A stretch of 64,000 nucleotides of DNA from Myxococcales bacterium (GTDB lineage Bacteria; Myxococcota_A; Polyangia; Polyangiales; Polyangiaceae): assembly GCA_016706225.1 (NCBI GenBank), contig JADJKB010000021.1:1054001-1118000 (forward strand). The letters run 5' to 3'. The position numbers and the translations under genes are program-made. Shown here one piece after another: positions 8,310 through 17,087 of the stretch. Each line of letters opens with the position of its first letter. Position 1 is the stretch's first letter. The notes beneath the pieces are model-generated. The model saw nothing but the letters and a program-made list of their open reading frames with translations, was not told where the DNA came from and searched no databases.

Positions 8310-8630
8310 TCAGACGCCGATCAGCTCCTTGAGCTTTGCCTTCGTGGTGAGGCCGACGTGCTGAGCCGCGCGCTCGCCATTCTTGAAGACCATCACGGTC
8401 GGCACGCCGCGGATCCCGAGCTTGCCTGCCGTGACCGGCGACTCGTCGATGTCGAGCTTGCCGACCTTGACCCCGTCGAGCTCGTCAGCGAGCTGATCGA
8501 CGATGGGAGCGAGGGCCTTGCAGGGCCCGCACCAGGTGGCGGTGAAGTCGACCAGCACGGGCTTGTCGGATTTCAGCACCTCCTGGTCGAAGTTTACGTC
8601 GTTGAAGTGTTGGACGTTCTTGGATGCCAT
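8310..8630 (-). CDS. trxA: Thioredoxin
   Basis: A 106-residue thioredoxin of normal size with the active-site motif WCGPC at residues 33-37, the buried VDFTATW strand before it, and the cis-Pro loop GIRGVPTVMVFKNGE. It has no signal peptide and therefore acts in the cytoplasm as a general protein disulfide reductant. It is the first gene of a minus-strand group followed by the metallophosphoesterase and the zinc-ribbon membrane protein, and is divergent from aroF across a 154-bp intergenic region. Confidence 0.97.
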   Translation of the reverse strand: MASKNVQHFNDVNFDQEVLKSDKPVLVDFTATWCGPCKALAPIVDQLADELDGVKVGKLDIDESPVTAGKLGIRGVPTVMVFKNGERAAQHVGLTTKAKLKELIGV

Positions 8631-8784
8631 GGGAGTTTCCGGGGTGAGCGAGATACATAAGCACGGCGGCCCGAAAGCGGAACACCCGGGCTGAAGGAAG
8701 CCGACAAAGTCCGCGAATTTGCGCGACTCTCGCCCCTCTTGCCCACGACCTCATGCTAGAGGATCCGCTGCTTCGGAGGCCCCA

Positions 8785-9801
8785 ATGCTGATTGTCATGA
8801 GCCTGAGCGCCACCCCGGACCAGGTCCAGGGAGTGTGTGAGCGCGTGCGCGAGCTCGGCTTCACGCCCAACGAAATTCCCGGCGCCGTGCGCATCGCCAT
8901 TGGTGTCACGGGCAACAAGGGCGCGGTGGACCCGGCCTTGTTCAACCGCCTGCCGGGCGTTCAAGAAGCCGTCGCGGTCAGCAAACCCTGGAAGCTGGTG
9001 AGCCGCGAGGTGAAGCCAGACGACACGGTAATCGAGGTGCGCGGGGTGAAGATCGGCGGTGGTCCGCTGGTGGTCATGGCCGGGCCGTGCTCCGTCGAGA
9101 GCCGCGAGCAGGTGCTCGAGACGGCCAAACACGTGAGGGAGCACGGGGCCAGCATCCTGCGCGGCGGTGCGTTCAAGCCGCGCACCAGCCCGTACGACTT
9201 TCAGGGTCTGCGCGAGGAGGGGCTCGCCCTCCTGGCGGAGGCGCGGGAAGCGACCGGGATGCCGATCATCACGGAGGTCAAGGACACCGAGACGCTGCAG
9301 CTGGTCGCCGACTACTCGGACATCTTGCAGATCGGCGCGCGCAACATGCAGAACTTCTCGCTGCTCGAGGCGGTCGGGGCGCTGGGCAAGCCTGTCATGT
9401 TGAAGCGTGGGATCGCGAGCAGCGTGAACGAGTGGCTGATGGCAGCCGAGTACATCGTCTCGCGGGGCAACTATCAGGTGATGTTGTGCGAGCGGGGCAT
9501 TCGCACCTTCGAGACCATGACCCGCAACACGCTCGACCTGGGCATCGTGCCCATCCTGCGCAGCATCACCCACCTGCCGGTGATCGTAGATCCGTCTCAC
9601 GGGACCGGGGTTGCCAAGGCCGTGGGGCCGATGACCCGCGCCTCGGTGGCTGCGGGTGTCGACGGTGTGATCGTCGAGGTCCACCCGAACCCGAGCAAGG
9701 CCCTGTCGGACGGCCCGCAGGCCCTGACCTTCTCGATGTTTGCGGACCTGATGCAGGAGGTCCGCAAGGTGGCGGCGGCGCTCGGGCAGGCGCTGGTCTA
9801 G
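8785..9801 (+). CDS. aroF: 3-deoxy-7-phosphoheptulonate (DAHP) synthase
   Basis: Catalyses condensation of phosphoenolpyruvate and erythrose 4-phosphate, the first step of the shikimate pathway. The protein is 338 residues, the size of the Thermotoga/Bacillus-type (I-beta) enzymes. It has a ferredoxin-like N-terminal domain (MLIVMSLSATPDQVQGVCER), usually a feedback module, and a TIM barrel with AGPCSVES, GGAFKPRTSPY, the metal and substrate residues in GARNMQNF and LKRGIASS, and DPSHGTG near the end. The start ATG is preceded by GGAGG at 8775-8779. trmH follows 6 bp downstream, probably in one transcript. Confidence 0.96.
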   Translation: MLIVMSLSATPDQVQGVCERVRELGFTPNEIPGAVRIAIGVTGNKGAVDPALFNRLPGVQEAVAVSKPWKLVSREVKPDDTVIEVRGVKIGGGPLVVMAGPCSVESREQVLETAKHVREHGASILRGGAFKPRTSPYDFQGLREEGLALLAEAREATGMPIITEVKDTETLQLVADYSDILQIGARNMQNFSLLEAVGALGKPVMLKRGIASSVNEWLMAAEYIVSRGNYQVMLCERGIRTFETMTRNTLDLGIVPILRSITHLPVIVDPSHGTGVAKAVGPMTRASVAAGVDGVIVEVHPNPSKALSDGPQALTFSMFADLMQEVRKVAAALGQALV

Positions 9802-9807
9802 GCGAAC

Positions 9808-10509
9808 ATGCGACGCGAGTCGGAAGGCGTGTGTTCGCCGCCCGGCGCGTCCGGCGTGCCGTGGGGCCCGGCGTGGTCCTCCGAGGCCGTCATCGCGCTC
9901 TTCGAACCCATGGTGGGTGAGGCGAGACGCGCGCGCTTGTCCGAGGTCATCGCCGCGAGGCTGGGCAGTGTCACGCTGCTCCTGGACGCGCCCCACGACC
10001 CGCACAACGGCGCCGCCATCTTGCGTTCATGTGACGCATTCGGTTTGCACACCGCCCACGTTGTGCCGCGGGTCGAGGAGTTCCTGATCGCACCGAGGGT
10101 TGCTAAGGGCACCGAGCGCTGGGTCGACGTCGTGCGACACCCGAGTCCGGAGGCGGCGGTCGCGCAGCTGGTGGGTGAGCGCTTCGAGCTCGTCGCGACC
10201 CATCCGAAGGGCGAGCTCTCACCGGAAGACTTGGCCGACGTGCCGCGCCTGGCCTTGGTACTCGGCAACGAACACGAGGGCATTTCGCCGGCGCTCGCCA
10301 GCGCGACGCGCCGCTCGGTGCGGATCCCGATGCGCGGATTCGTCGAGAGCCTCAACGTCAGTGTGTCGGCGGCGATCTTGCTCGCGGCGGCGACGCGGAA
10401 CCGCGCCGGAGATCTGTCCGAGGCCGAACGGCGAACGCTGTACGCGCGCGGGCTGTTTGCCACGGTCAACCGCGCGGAGGAGATCTTGGCGGCGGCGCGG
10501 CCGGGCTGA
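9808..10509 (+). CDS. trmH: TrmH-family tRNA (guanosine-2'-O)-methyltransferase
   Basis: A 233-residue SPOUT methyltransferase expected to 2'-O-methylate G18 in tRNA D-loops with S-adenosylmethionine. Visible SPOUT motifs are the early Asn motif (PHNGAAILRSCDAFG), the central LVLGNEHEGIS and the knot motif IPMRGFVESLNVSVSAAI. Length is close to E. coli TrmH (229). The first 35 residues are not typical of the family, so a later start is possible. It lies 6 bp after aroF and is convergent with the next minus-strand lipoprotein gene. Confidence 0.88.
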   Translation: MRRESEGVCSPPGASGVPWGPAWSSEAVIALFEPMVGEARRARLSEVIAARLGSVTLLLDAPHDPHNGAAILRSCDAFGLHTAHVVPRVEEFLIAPRVAKGTERWVDVVRHPSPEAAVAQLVGERFELVATHPKGELSPEDLADVPRLALVLGNEHEGISPALASATRRSVRIPMRGFVESLNVSVSAAILLAAATRNRAGDLSEAERRTLYARGLFATVNRAEEILAAARPG

Positions 10510-10533
10510 CGGCCGCCACGACCGTCGCCACTC

Positions 10534-11217
10534 TCAGCGCTTGCACACCACGGCGAATCCAGCAGTCCCGCACACGCAGTTGGCGCCAACCTCTCCGGTC
10601 TTGGTGTACCCGCCGGGGCAGCTGAGGCCCGCGCACTTGGCCTGGAGATCCCCGCAGCAAATCTGGATCTCGGCGGCGCAGGCGCGCTGGCAGAACTGGG
10701 CGTTGACGAAGTAAGGGCACGCCCCGCACTCGGGATCACAACACGTGTACTCCGAGCGGAAGTAATCGGTGGGACAGACGTCCGTCATGGCGATGCACTG
10801 TTTGATGGACGGGTAGCTGCCCATCACGTGCGCTACACCCGTCTTCGAATCGCAGTAGTCCGTGGTGCAGGAGTTACCGTCATCCACCGTCGGGGGAACA
10901 CCGGGCACGCACTGGCCGGCGTTGCAGGTCTCGACGCCGTTGCAGGCGTCGCCGTCGCTGCAAGCTGTGCTGCACGCGCCAGCTCCCCCCGCAGCAACCC
11001 CAGCCGAGCCGGCGTTCGAGCCACCACTTCCACCCGTCGCCCAGCCGCCTCCTTTGCCAATCACGGCCCCGGTCCCGCCGCCGGACGTGCCGCCGGACGT
11101 GCCGCCGGACGCGCCGCCACTCGCGCCGCTCGCGGCCGGCCCCTCGTAACCGTCGACGGATTCGAGCAGCGAGCAACCGAGCGCCAGGACCGCTGCGAGC
11201 AGAGGGAGCGAGCGCAC
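10534..11217 (-). CDS. Gly/Ser-linker lipoprotein with Cys-rich domain
   Basis: An exported lipoprotein of about 227 residues. From the chosen GTG the signal reads MRSLPLLAAVLALGC, a short lipobox-type peptide; an upstream GTG at 11247 would add ten residues. A TATACT hexamer sits about 6 bp upstream of the chosen GTG, which would make a transcript nearly leaderless. A Gly/Ser/Thr/Ala linker of about 60 residues leads to a Cys-rich domain with CSTACSDGDACNGVETC, a motif common in myxobacterial exoproteins, and then CCDPECGACPYF and CQRACAAEIQICCG. No enzyme family is recognised; surface binding or structural roles are possible. Confidence 0.8.
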   Translation of the reverse strand: MRSLPLLAAVLALGCSLLESVDGYEGPAASGASGGASGGTSGGTSGGGTGAVIGKGGGWATGGSGGSNAGSAGVAAGGAGACSTACSDGDACNGVETCNAGQCVPGVPPTVDDGNSCTTDYCDSKTGVAHVMGSYPSIKQCIAMTDVCPTDYFRSEYTCCDPECGACPYFVNAQFCQRACAAEIQICCGDLQAKCAGLSCPGGYTKTGEVGANCVCGTAGFAVVCKR

Positions 11218-11464
11218 GCTCTGAGTATAGCGCCCGACACGAGTCACCGGCGTGCGGAGGATTCGTCAGCAGAGCGGAGCACGCGCCAAGCAGCGCAGTC
11301 GTGCCTTCCCAAGCCGGTGGAGCCCCGCGCTTGGCGGGGGGCGACCACGGGGCGCAACCCCGAGGATGGGCGGGGAGCCGCTCGAGCGACGGGGAAACGG
11401 CGATCCCGAGCGCATCCCGCGTGGTGACAGCCCGGCCGGCCTGTATTAGCGTCCGCCCGCATCC

Positions 11465-11818
11465 ATGGTGCGCCACAGCTCGGACAGCAGCGTCATCGGC
11501 GCCCGCTCCCAGATCACGGGGCGGGTCGGCGGAACTGGGGCCCTCAGGATCGAGGGCACGTTGAGCGGAGACGTCGCCGTCTCCGGGCCGGTCGAGATCG
11601 TCGCCGGCGGCAGCGTCGACGGCGACGTCAGCGGCTCCGCCCTCGAGATTGCGGGCAAGCTCCAAGGCGACGCCAACTGCCAGGGCCCCATCGTGGTGCG
11701 CGCCAGTGCCGAGGTGCGCGGCGAGCTCAAAGGCACCAGCGTGGCCATCGAGCCGGGCTCACGGGTCGACGTGCGACTCGACACGGACTTCACCCTTGAC
11801 CTCGGAGGGCGGCGCTGA
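11465..11818 (+). CDS. Bactofilin (first of three)
   Basis: A 117-residue bactofilin: a right-handed beta-helix domain visible as repeated short hydrophobic/Gly units (VIGARSQITGRVGGTGALRI, GTLSGDVAVSGPVEIVAGGS, LQGDANCQGPIVV). Bactofilins polymerise without nucleotide into membrane-associated filaments. Unlike many family members it has almost no N- or C-terminal tail. First gene of a plus-strand run of three bactofilins and pyrE; the next starts 26 bp downstream. Confidence 0.93.
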   Translation: MVRHSSDSSVIGARSQITGRVGGTGALRIEGTLSGDVAVSGPVEIVAGGSVDGDVSGSALEIAGKLQGDANCQGPIVVRASAEVRGELKGTSVAIEPGSRVDVRLDTDFTLDLGGRR

Positions 11819-11844
11819 GCCGACCTTCGAGCGACGGAGCAAAC

Positions 11845-12159
11845 ATGGCGGGAACGGTGATTGGCGAAGGGCTCACGATTGAAGGCGAGCTCACGGGCGA
11901 TGACGAGGTCGTCGTTCAAGGCACGGTGCGCGGGACGCTCACCACGACGGACGCGGTGTCCGTCGCCGGCAGCGGCGTCGTCGAGGCGGATCTGACCGCC
12001 AGCTCGGTCACGATTTCGGGTCAGGTCACCGGCAACGTCGCGGCCCAAGAGCGGGTCGACATTCAAGCCGGCGGTCGCCTGGTCGGCGACGTCAAGTCCG
12101 CGCGATTCACCATTGCAGACGGCGCCTCGTTCAAGGGCAGCGTCGACATGGACGTGTGA
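11845..12159 (+). CDS. Bactofilin (second of three)
   Basis: A 104-residue bactofilin consisting almost only of the beta-helix core (TVIGEGLTIEGELTGDDEVV, VRGTLTTTDAVSVAGSGVVE, VTGNVAAQERVDIQAGGRLV). It begins MAGTVIGEGL with very little of the N-terminal tail that usually contacts the membrane, so it may rely on co-assembly with its neighbours. The third bactofilin starts 7 bp after its stop. Co-transcription and joint filament formation are inferred from the tandem arrangement. Confidence 0.93.
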   Translation: MAGTVIGEGLTIEGELTGDDEVVVQGTVRGTLTTTDAVSVAGSGVVEADLTASSVTISGQVTGNVAAQERVDIQAGGRLVGDVKSARFTIADGASFKGSVDMDV

Positions 12160-12166
12160 CGGAGCG

Positions 12167-12754
12167 ATGGCGGCAGCATCCATCATCGGACGCGGCACGA
12201 CGATCCGCGGCAACCTGCGCGGCGGCGCCTCCATAGAGATCCGCGGGCGAGTCGAGGGCGACGTCGAGGTCGAAGGCGACGTGGCCATCGGCGAGGACGG
12301 CGCGGTGAACGGCAGTGTCAGCGGCGCGCAGATCCTGGTTGCCGGGCAGGTTGCCGGCGATTTGACGGGCAGCGAGGCGGTCATGCTCGAGCGCGGCGCG
12401 CGCGTGGTCGGCGATCTGCTCGCGCCACGCATCGGCATCGCCGATGGCGCACTCGTGCGCGGAAGTGTCCGTACCGAAGGCGACGCTCCTGCGCCACGCC
12501 GCGCCGCGGTCGTCCCGACGCGTCGGGCGGACAGCTTCAGCGCAAAACCCAAGAGCGCGCCGGCACCCGTGCCGGCGAAGGCCCCCGCCGCGACCGCGGC
12601 TCCGCCGAAGGCGAACGAAGCACCGGCACCCGCAACACCAGCGCCGGTTTCGGCGCCCATCGCCGCGGCCGAGCCGCCGGCAGGGCCGCCGGCCCCCGTC
12701 GTGCCGTCCTTGGGCAAGGGCGTGAAGGGCAAGAAGAAAGCAAAGCGTTCGTGA
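12167..12754 (+). CDS. Bactofilin with long Ala/Pro-rich C-terminal tail (third)
   Basis: A 195-residue bactofilin. The beta-helix core covers residues about 1-100 (SIIGRGTTIRGNLRGG, GRVEGDVEVEGDVAIGE, GDLLAPRIGIADGALVRGSV). The rest is a low-complexity Ala/Pro tail ending in a basic patch (GKGVKGKKKAKRS). In Myxococcus xanthus the bacNOP cluster also contains three bactofilins, and tails of this kind mediate protein partners; the resemblance here is architectural. The start MAAASII was chosen because an upstream extension would read through the previous gene. Its stop overlaps the pyrE start (GTGA). Confidence 0.9.
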   Translation: MAAASIIGRGTTIRGNLRGGASIEIRGRVEGDVEVEGDVAIGEDGAVNGSVSGAQILVAGQVAGDLTGSEAVMLERGARVVGDLLAPRIGIADGALVRGSVRTEGDAPAPRRAAVVPTRRADSFSAKPKSAPAPVPAKAPAATAAPPKANEAPAPATPAPVSAPIAAAEPPAGPPAPVVPSLGKGVKGKKKAKRS

Positions 12755-13308
12755 TCGACGAGACCCGGCGCCAACGGCTCGTGGCGCTGCTTCGCGAGCT
12801 GAGCTTCGAGCGCAAGAAGGTCGTGCTCGCCTCGGGTCGGGAGAGCGATTTTTTCATCGACTGCAAACAGACCGTGTTGACCGCAGAGGGTCACGCGCTC
12901 GCCGGCGAGCTGATGTTCCAAGCCTTGTCGGAGCTACCGGAGTGTGACGCCGTCGGCGGGGTCGAGCTGGGCGGCTGCCCGCTCGCCAGCGCGGTGAGCC
13001 TGGTGAGCTTCCAGAAGGGCAGGCCACTGCCTGCGCTCTACGTGCGCAAACAACAGAAGGACCACGGCAGCGCGAAGCTGGTCGAAGGCGACAAGGCGCT
13101 GCGCCCCGGCCTTCGCGTTGCGCTGCTCGAGGACGTGATCACCACCGGCGGCTCGAGCCTCAACGCCGTGAAGTCACTCGAAGCCGTCGGAGCGAAGGTC
13201 GTTGGCATTCTGGCGCTCGTCGATCGACAAGAGGGTGGCGCCGAGACGATCGAGGCCGCCGGGCTCCCGCTCCGCAGCTTGACGCTGAAGAGCGATTTCA
13301 TGGGCTGA
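12751..13308 (+). CDS. pyrE: Orotate phosphoribosyltransferase
   Basis: Converts orotate and PRPP to orotidine 5'-monophosphate in pyrimidine synthesis. The 185-residue protein has the substrate loop SGRESDFFIDCKQ, the catalytic-loop motif YVRKQQKDHG and the PRPP-binding motif VALLEDVITTGGSS. The GTG start overlaps the bactofilin stop by 4 nt, so translation is likely coupled to the cytoskeletal genes, an unusual association for a housekeeping enzyme. Confidence 0.96.
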   Translation: MIDETRRQRLVALLRELSFERKKVVLASGRESDFFIDCKQTVLTAEGHALAGELMFQALSELPECDAVGGVELGGCPLASAVSLVSFQKGRPLPALYVRKQQKDHGSAKLVEGDKALRPGLRVALLEDVITTGGSSLNAVKSLEAVGAKVVGILALVDRQEGGAETIEAAGLPLRSLTLKSDFMG

Positions 13309-13484
13309 GCGCCGGGCCCCGGGCGGAGCCACGTGCGCCCATGCCGGACAAACCCCGGGATGATACGCGGAAATTCGCCGCGGCTTGAAAAGCGGCCGTT
13401 CCCCTCTATGCTGCCCGCCGCGTTGGTGGTCGGGCGACGCCGGACGCCACGATTACCTGTCCACAACCGAACGGGGATACGAAC

Positions 13485-15065
13485 ATGACTTCATCGACCA
13501 AGACCTCTCTTGCACTTCTGATCGCCAGCGCTGGCTGGCTCATGACCGTGACCGCGTGCGGCGGTAGCGACAGCAACGGAAGCGGCGGCTCCGGCGGCTC
13601 GACGGGCGGCGCAGGCGGCGCGGGCGGCGCGGGCGGCTCCCTCGTGGGCGGTTCGGGCGGCGTCGGCGGCGTCGGCGGCGGAGGCACGGGCGGCGGAGGC
13701 ACGGGCGGTGGTGGCACCGGCGGCACCGGCGGCGCGAAGCCGGACGGCAACGACACCAAGGAGACCGCGACGCAGACCAAGATCGGAACCGATCCGGCCA
13801 AGGACGCAGTCGCGGGCGCGCTGGACCCGGTCGCGACCGATCAGGACTGGTACAAGTTCGACGGCAAGAAGGGCCAGGCCCTCAACATCATCACGTCAGC
13901 GAAGACGGGCACCGACAAGTTCGACCCGACCTACGTCGACCTCGTGATCACGATGTACGACTCGACGGGTAAGAAGCTCGCCGAGCAGGACGATCCGAAC
14001 CCGCGAAGCAGCAACGATCCGTACATTCTCACAGTGCTCCCGGCGGACGGCACCTACTACATCCGCGTGCTCGAGTGCACGGCCTGGGAGAAGGGTGGCG
14101 CTGCCAACTGCGCCCCGGTCGCGAAGATCACCAAAAAGAACTACAGCCTCTACATCAGCGAGATCCTCTTCACCGACGCCGGTGAAGTGAAGGAGGTCGA
14201 GCCGAACGAGACCGAGGCAGCCGCGACGCCGCTGACCTTCAAGAAGAACCCGAATCAGGCCGGCAGCTACTACCTGACGACCATGATGGGCACCTTCTCG
14301 AGCGCGACCGACGTCGACACCTACAGCTTCACGATGGCCACGGACATCACGGTGGCCAGCGGCAGCCGCCTGAACGGCAGCCTCTACACCCAGGAGGGCG
14401 GCGTGGACGGCAACGGCTCGACGACCTCTCCCGGCGAGATCTGGATCACCACGAAGGCCGCGCCGAGCGTGATCCTCGCCAAGGTCGACTTCTCCAAGAA
14501 GGACACCAAGTCCGGCCTAGGCCAGAGCCTCGACGTGCCGCTGATCGGCGGGACGGAGTACGTCGCGTTCTACAAGCGCGCGGCAACCCAGACCGGTGGC
14601 AACGACTTCTACTTCGACCTCGCCGGCGCAGGCGCCGGCAACCCCGTCGAGAAGGAAACGGCGAGCGAGAACGACACCATGGGCACTGCCGAGGCGCTGA
14701 CCATGGCCACCGGAACGGCCGGCAGCTACTTCGTCGAGGGCGACCTCAAGAACAACGGGGCCGACGTCGACTGGTTCAGCATGAACGTGCCGGCCACCGG
14801 CTCCGACACCGTGTCCATCGCTTGCGGCGCCGAGCGCTCCGGCTCGGGCCTGCGTGGTTTCACCATGACGCTGCAGAAGGGTGATGGCTCCGCGATCACC
14901 GGCGGCTCTGCCGTCGAGACCGCGGACAAGGACGCGCTGATCGACAAGATCCCGACGCCGACCGGCCAGGCCAAGCTCCTGCTCAAGCTCAACGCTTCGA
15001 GCCAGGACTCGACCATCATGGGCACCTACTACCGCTGCGGTATCCACTTCCGTCCGAAGGCCTGA
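13485..15065 (+). CDS. Lipoprotein with PPC-like beta-sandwich domains
   Basis: A 526-residue exported lipoprotein; the signal peptide ends VTAC (Cys25) and a Gly/Ser/Thr linker follows to about residue 85. The body holds three related beta-rich units of the pre-peptidase C-terminal (PPC) type: DQDWYKFDGKKGQALNI...GTYYIRVLE, a second with VEPNETEAAATPLTF...VDTYSFTM, and a third with ENDTMGTAEALTMATG...DVDWFSMNVP. PPC domains normally accompany secreted proteases or adhesins, but no catalytic domain is present, so it is probably a stand-alone surface protein. A hairpin terminator follows at 15116-15147. Confidence 0.88.
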   Translation: MTSSTKTSLALLIASAGWLMTVTACGGSDSNGSGGSGGSTGGAGGAGGAGGSLVGGSGGVGGVGGGGTGGGGTGGGGTGGTGGAKPDGNDTKETATQTKIGTDPAKDAVAGALDPVATDQDWYKFDGKKGQALNIITSAKTGTDKFDPTYVDLVITMYDSTGKKLAEQDDPNPRSSNDPYILTVLPADGTYYIRVLECTAWEKGGAANCAPVAKITKKNYSLYISEILFTDAGEVKEVEPNETEAAATPLTFKKNPNQAGSYYLTTMMGTFSSATDVDTYSFTMATDITVASGSRLNGSLYTQEGGVDGNGSTTSPGEIWITTKAAPSVILAKVDFSKKDTKSGLGQSLDVPLIGGTEYVAFYKRAATQTGGNDFYFDLAGAGAGNPVEKETASENDTMGTAEALTMATGTAGSYFVEGDLKNNGADVDWFSMNVPATGSDTVSIACGAERSGSGLRGFTMTLQKGDGSAITGGSAVETADKDALIDKIPTPTGQAKLLLKLNASSQDSTIMGTYYRCGIHFRPKA

Positions 15066-15115
15066 TTCGGCGAGAGTGAGTGGCAGGCGCCGAGTCCGCT
15101 CGAAGCCAGCCCGAA

Positions 15116-15147
15116 CGAAGCCCCGCACCGAGAGGCGCGGGGCTTCG
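15116..15147 (+). terminator. Hairpin terminator
   Basis: An 11-bp perfect stem (CGAAGCCCCGC with GCGGGGCTTCG) encloses a 10-nt loop about 50 bp after the PPC lipoprotein stop. Only a weak T stretch (CTCATTT) follows, so termination strength is uncertain. Confidence 0.65.
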
Positions 15148-15213
15148 CTCATTTCGAGGGGAAAACTCCGGTGACGGCCGGCACCGGGCGCGGTAACGTG
15201 GCCCCGGCTTTCG

Positions 15214-15939
15214 ATGCGGTCAGGTCGTTTGGAGCTCTTGGTGTCGTTGTCCGCGCTTGCGGCGCTGCTCTCGTGGGTCGCGCCGGTCCGCGCTGCGGAC
15301 GAGCCGGAGCGCCGGCAAATGACCGAGGCCGAGATCGACAAGTGGCTCACGACCGAAGACAAGCCGGATAACCGCGACCTCGGTGAGGCTGATGATCAGG
15401 AAGAGGCGCCACCGCCCCCGCCACGCGGACACGGGTTCGTCGTCGAGTCCAGCGTCGGGGCCATGGGACACCTCGGCCCGCTCAAGAACGTCTCCCCGAC
15501 GTCTCCGTGGTTCCACCTGCACTTTGGCTTCGAGCCGTTTGGTTGGCTGATGCTGTTCGGGGAGGGCGATCTGGTCTTCTCCAACACCTCGTACGCAAAT
15601 CCGCCACCCGAGCCACGCACCTACGCACTCTTCGGTTTTGGCGGTGGGCTGCGCTTGACCGTCAAACCAGCGGACCGCTTTGGCATCTACGTGCAGGGCA
15701 GCGCCGGCGGGGCGAAGATCACCGAAGACGTGCTCTTCTACTACGGCTACCGCAGGGCCGATCAGCTCGGGCTGTACTGGGGTGGGCAGCTCGGGCTCGA
15801 GTGGTATCAGGTGAACCCTCACACTGCGCTCACCCTCCACGGCGGCGTGAAGAACTACCAGGATGTGCTGGGGCGCGACCGCGGTGGTGCACAGGCCCTG
15901 GCGTGGACCGGCGGACTCGCGCTTCGTTACGTGTTCTGA
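15214..15939 (+). CDS. Outer-membrane beta-barrel protein
   Basis: A 241-residue protein with a cleavable signal peptide (cleavage near VRAADEP), a charged linker with a poly-Pro run, and from about residue 75 alternating amphipathic strands (GFVVESSVGAMGHLG, FHLHFGFEPFGWLMLFGEG, FGIYVQGSAGGAKI, LGLYWGGQLGLEW). It ends with an aromatic residue in LALRYVF, the usual signal for barrel insertion. Small barrels of this type occur in the Glt gliding complex (GltA/GltB) of myxobacteria, but that identity is not shown here. Confidence 0.82.
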   Translation: MRSGRLELLVSLSALAALLSWVAPVRAADEPERRQMTEAEIDKWLTTEDKPDNRDLGEADDQEEAPPPPPRGHGFVVESSVGAMGHLGPLKNVSPTSPWFHLHFGFEPFGWLMLFGEGDLVFSNTSYANPPPEPRTYALFGFGGGLRLTVKPADRFGIYVQGSAGGAKITEDVLFYYGYRRADQLGLYWGGQLGLEWYQVNPHTALTLHGGVKNYQDVLGRDRGGAQALAWTGGLALRYVF

Positions 15940-16165
15940 GCTCCGGCGCCGACGCTCGACTGGCCGTGCACGACACGATGGCCCTCTCCGCAGGCTGATT
16001 GTCAGCTCGTCACGCGGCGCGAAGACGCGCGGACAGCATGGCAAGAAACGGTTGGGAGCGCCGCGGCGCGCGCGACTGTTTCGTCGGATTTCGGCGTTTC
16101 TCCACGCCCGACGTGAGTGGCACGCGCGTTGCTCTACTCAGGAACATCAAGCCAAGGAGCCCTGA

Positions 16166-16801
16166 ATGAGATTTCGTTCCGTCCACATCGCGTCGTTGTT
16201 CGTTGCGCCGCTCGCCTGCACAGTCCTTCTACTGTCTGCGACCGAAGCACGCGCAGAACCAGCGAGCCAGCGCGCTCACGCTACGCGCCCCGACGCGCAG
16301 CGTTCCGCCGGTCTCACGACGTGGCCGGCTCGGTTTTCGCCGCGGGCAATGCTGCCGGTCGCCCGTGGTGCGCGCCCCGCACGTGCGCCGCACAGCGCGC
16401 CCGCTGCACCGACGCCACCGCGGGCGACGCGCCCTCGAGCGAGCACCGCACAGCCGAGCACCGCGCAACCGAACCTGGTCGCGCTGGAGTTCCGCGAGCT
16501 CCGGGCCGGCGCGGCCACCGAGATCGAACGGTTCTCGCTGAGCCTTGGCGGCGACGGTTCGTCCCAGCTCGAGACTCGGGTGGGCGACGTCGAGTATCAG
16601 ATCGGTGTCCGGCGCGACGGAGCCGGCGCGCTGGCACCGCTCGGGTTCGACATCCGGAAGCGCCAGCGCGGACCGCGGGCCAGCACCTCCGAAGCCCAGA
16701 TCCGGGCCAGCGTGAAGATGCTCGCCGGCAAATCAGTCGTCATCGCAACCATCGATCGCGCCGACGGCAGCCGAACGGAGGTGCTCGCCCAGATCAAATG
16801 A
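16166..16801 (+). CDS. Secreted protein of unknown function
   Basis: A 211-residue protein with an N-terminal signal peptide (cleavage near EARAEP) and a Pro/Ala/Arg-rich linker to about residue 105. The C-terminal 100 residues form a plausible small beta/alpha domain (LVALEFRELRAGAATEIERF, RVGDVEYQIGV, KSVVIATIDRADGSRTEV). AAGGAG lies 6 bp before the ATG. No family recognised. Confidence 0.7.
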   Translation: MRFRSVHIASLFVAPLACTVLLLSATEARAEPASQRAHATRPDAQRSAGLTTWPARFSPRAMLPVARGARPARAPHSAPAAPTPPRATRPRASTAQPSTAQPNLVALEFRELRAGAATEIERFSLSLGGDGSSQLETRVGDVEYQIGVRRDGAGALAPLGFDIRKRQRGPRASTSEAQIRASVKMLAGKSVVIATIDRADGSRTEVLAQIK

Positions 16802-17022
16802 TCCCCCGAAAGGCCCGTCACTCTCACGCCTCCGGATCACGCGAAGCTGTTCCGACGCCTCGTCCCCTAAAAACTCCAAGCCAAGAGAAGAAGATGCAAG
16901 CCCTGCCCAAGGCAAGCCAGACGAAGCGTCGCGCGACCCGTGATCCCGGAGCCGTCCACCCAGGAGGTGTCACGCTCGGAGGCTGAAGCTCCGCGCAAAA
17001 CCCAAGTTTCATGAATGCCGTG

Positions 17023-17059
17023 CACCGGCGGTGAACGTCCAACGACGTCTCCGCCGGTG
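17023..17059. terminator. Nested hairpin between convergent genes
   Basis: An outer 9-bp stem (CACCGGCGG with CCGCCGGTG) contains a small internal loop and an inner 5-bp stem (ACGTC with GACGT) closed by a CAAC loop. It lies between two convergent genes, so it may end transcription from both sides. There is no strong T tract, so another structural role is possible. Confidence 0.5.
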
Positions 17060-17087
17060 TCCTCCTTCACCAGAACGAGCCCGCGCG

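Noticed and set aside
8485..10005. Minus-strand open frame covering aroF
   Set aside because: Overlaps three well-supported genes (trxA, aroF, trmH) and has shadow composition.
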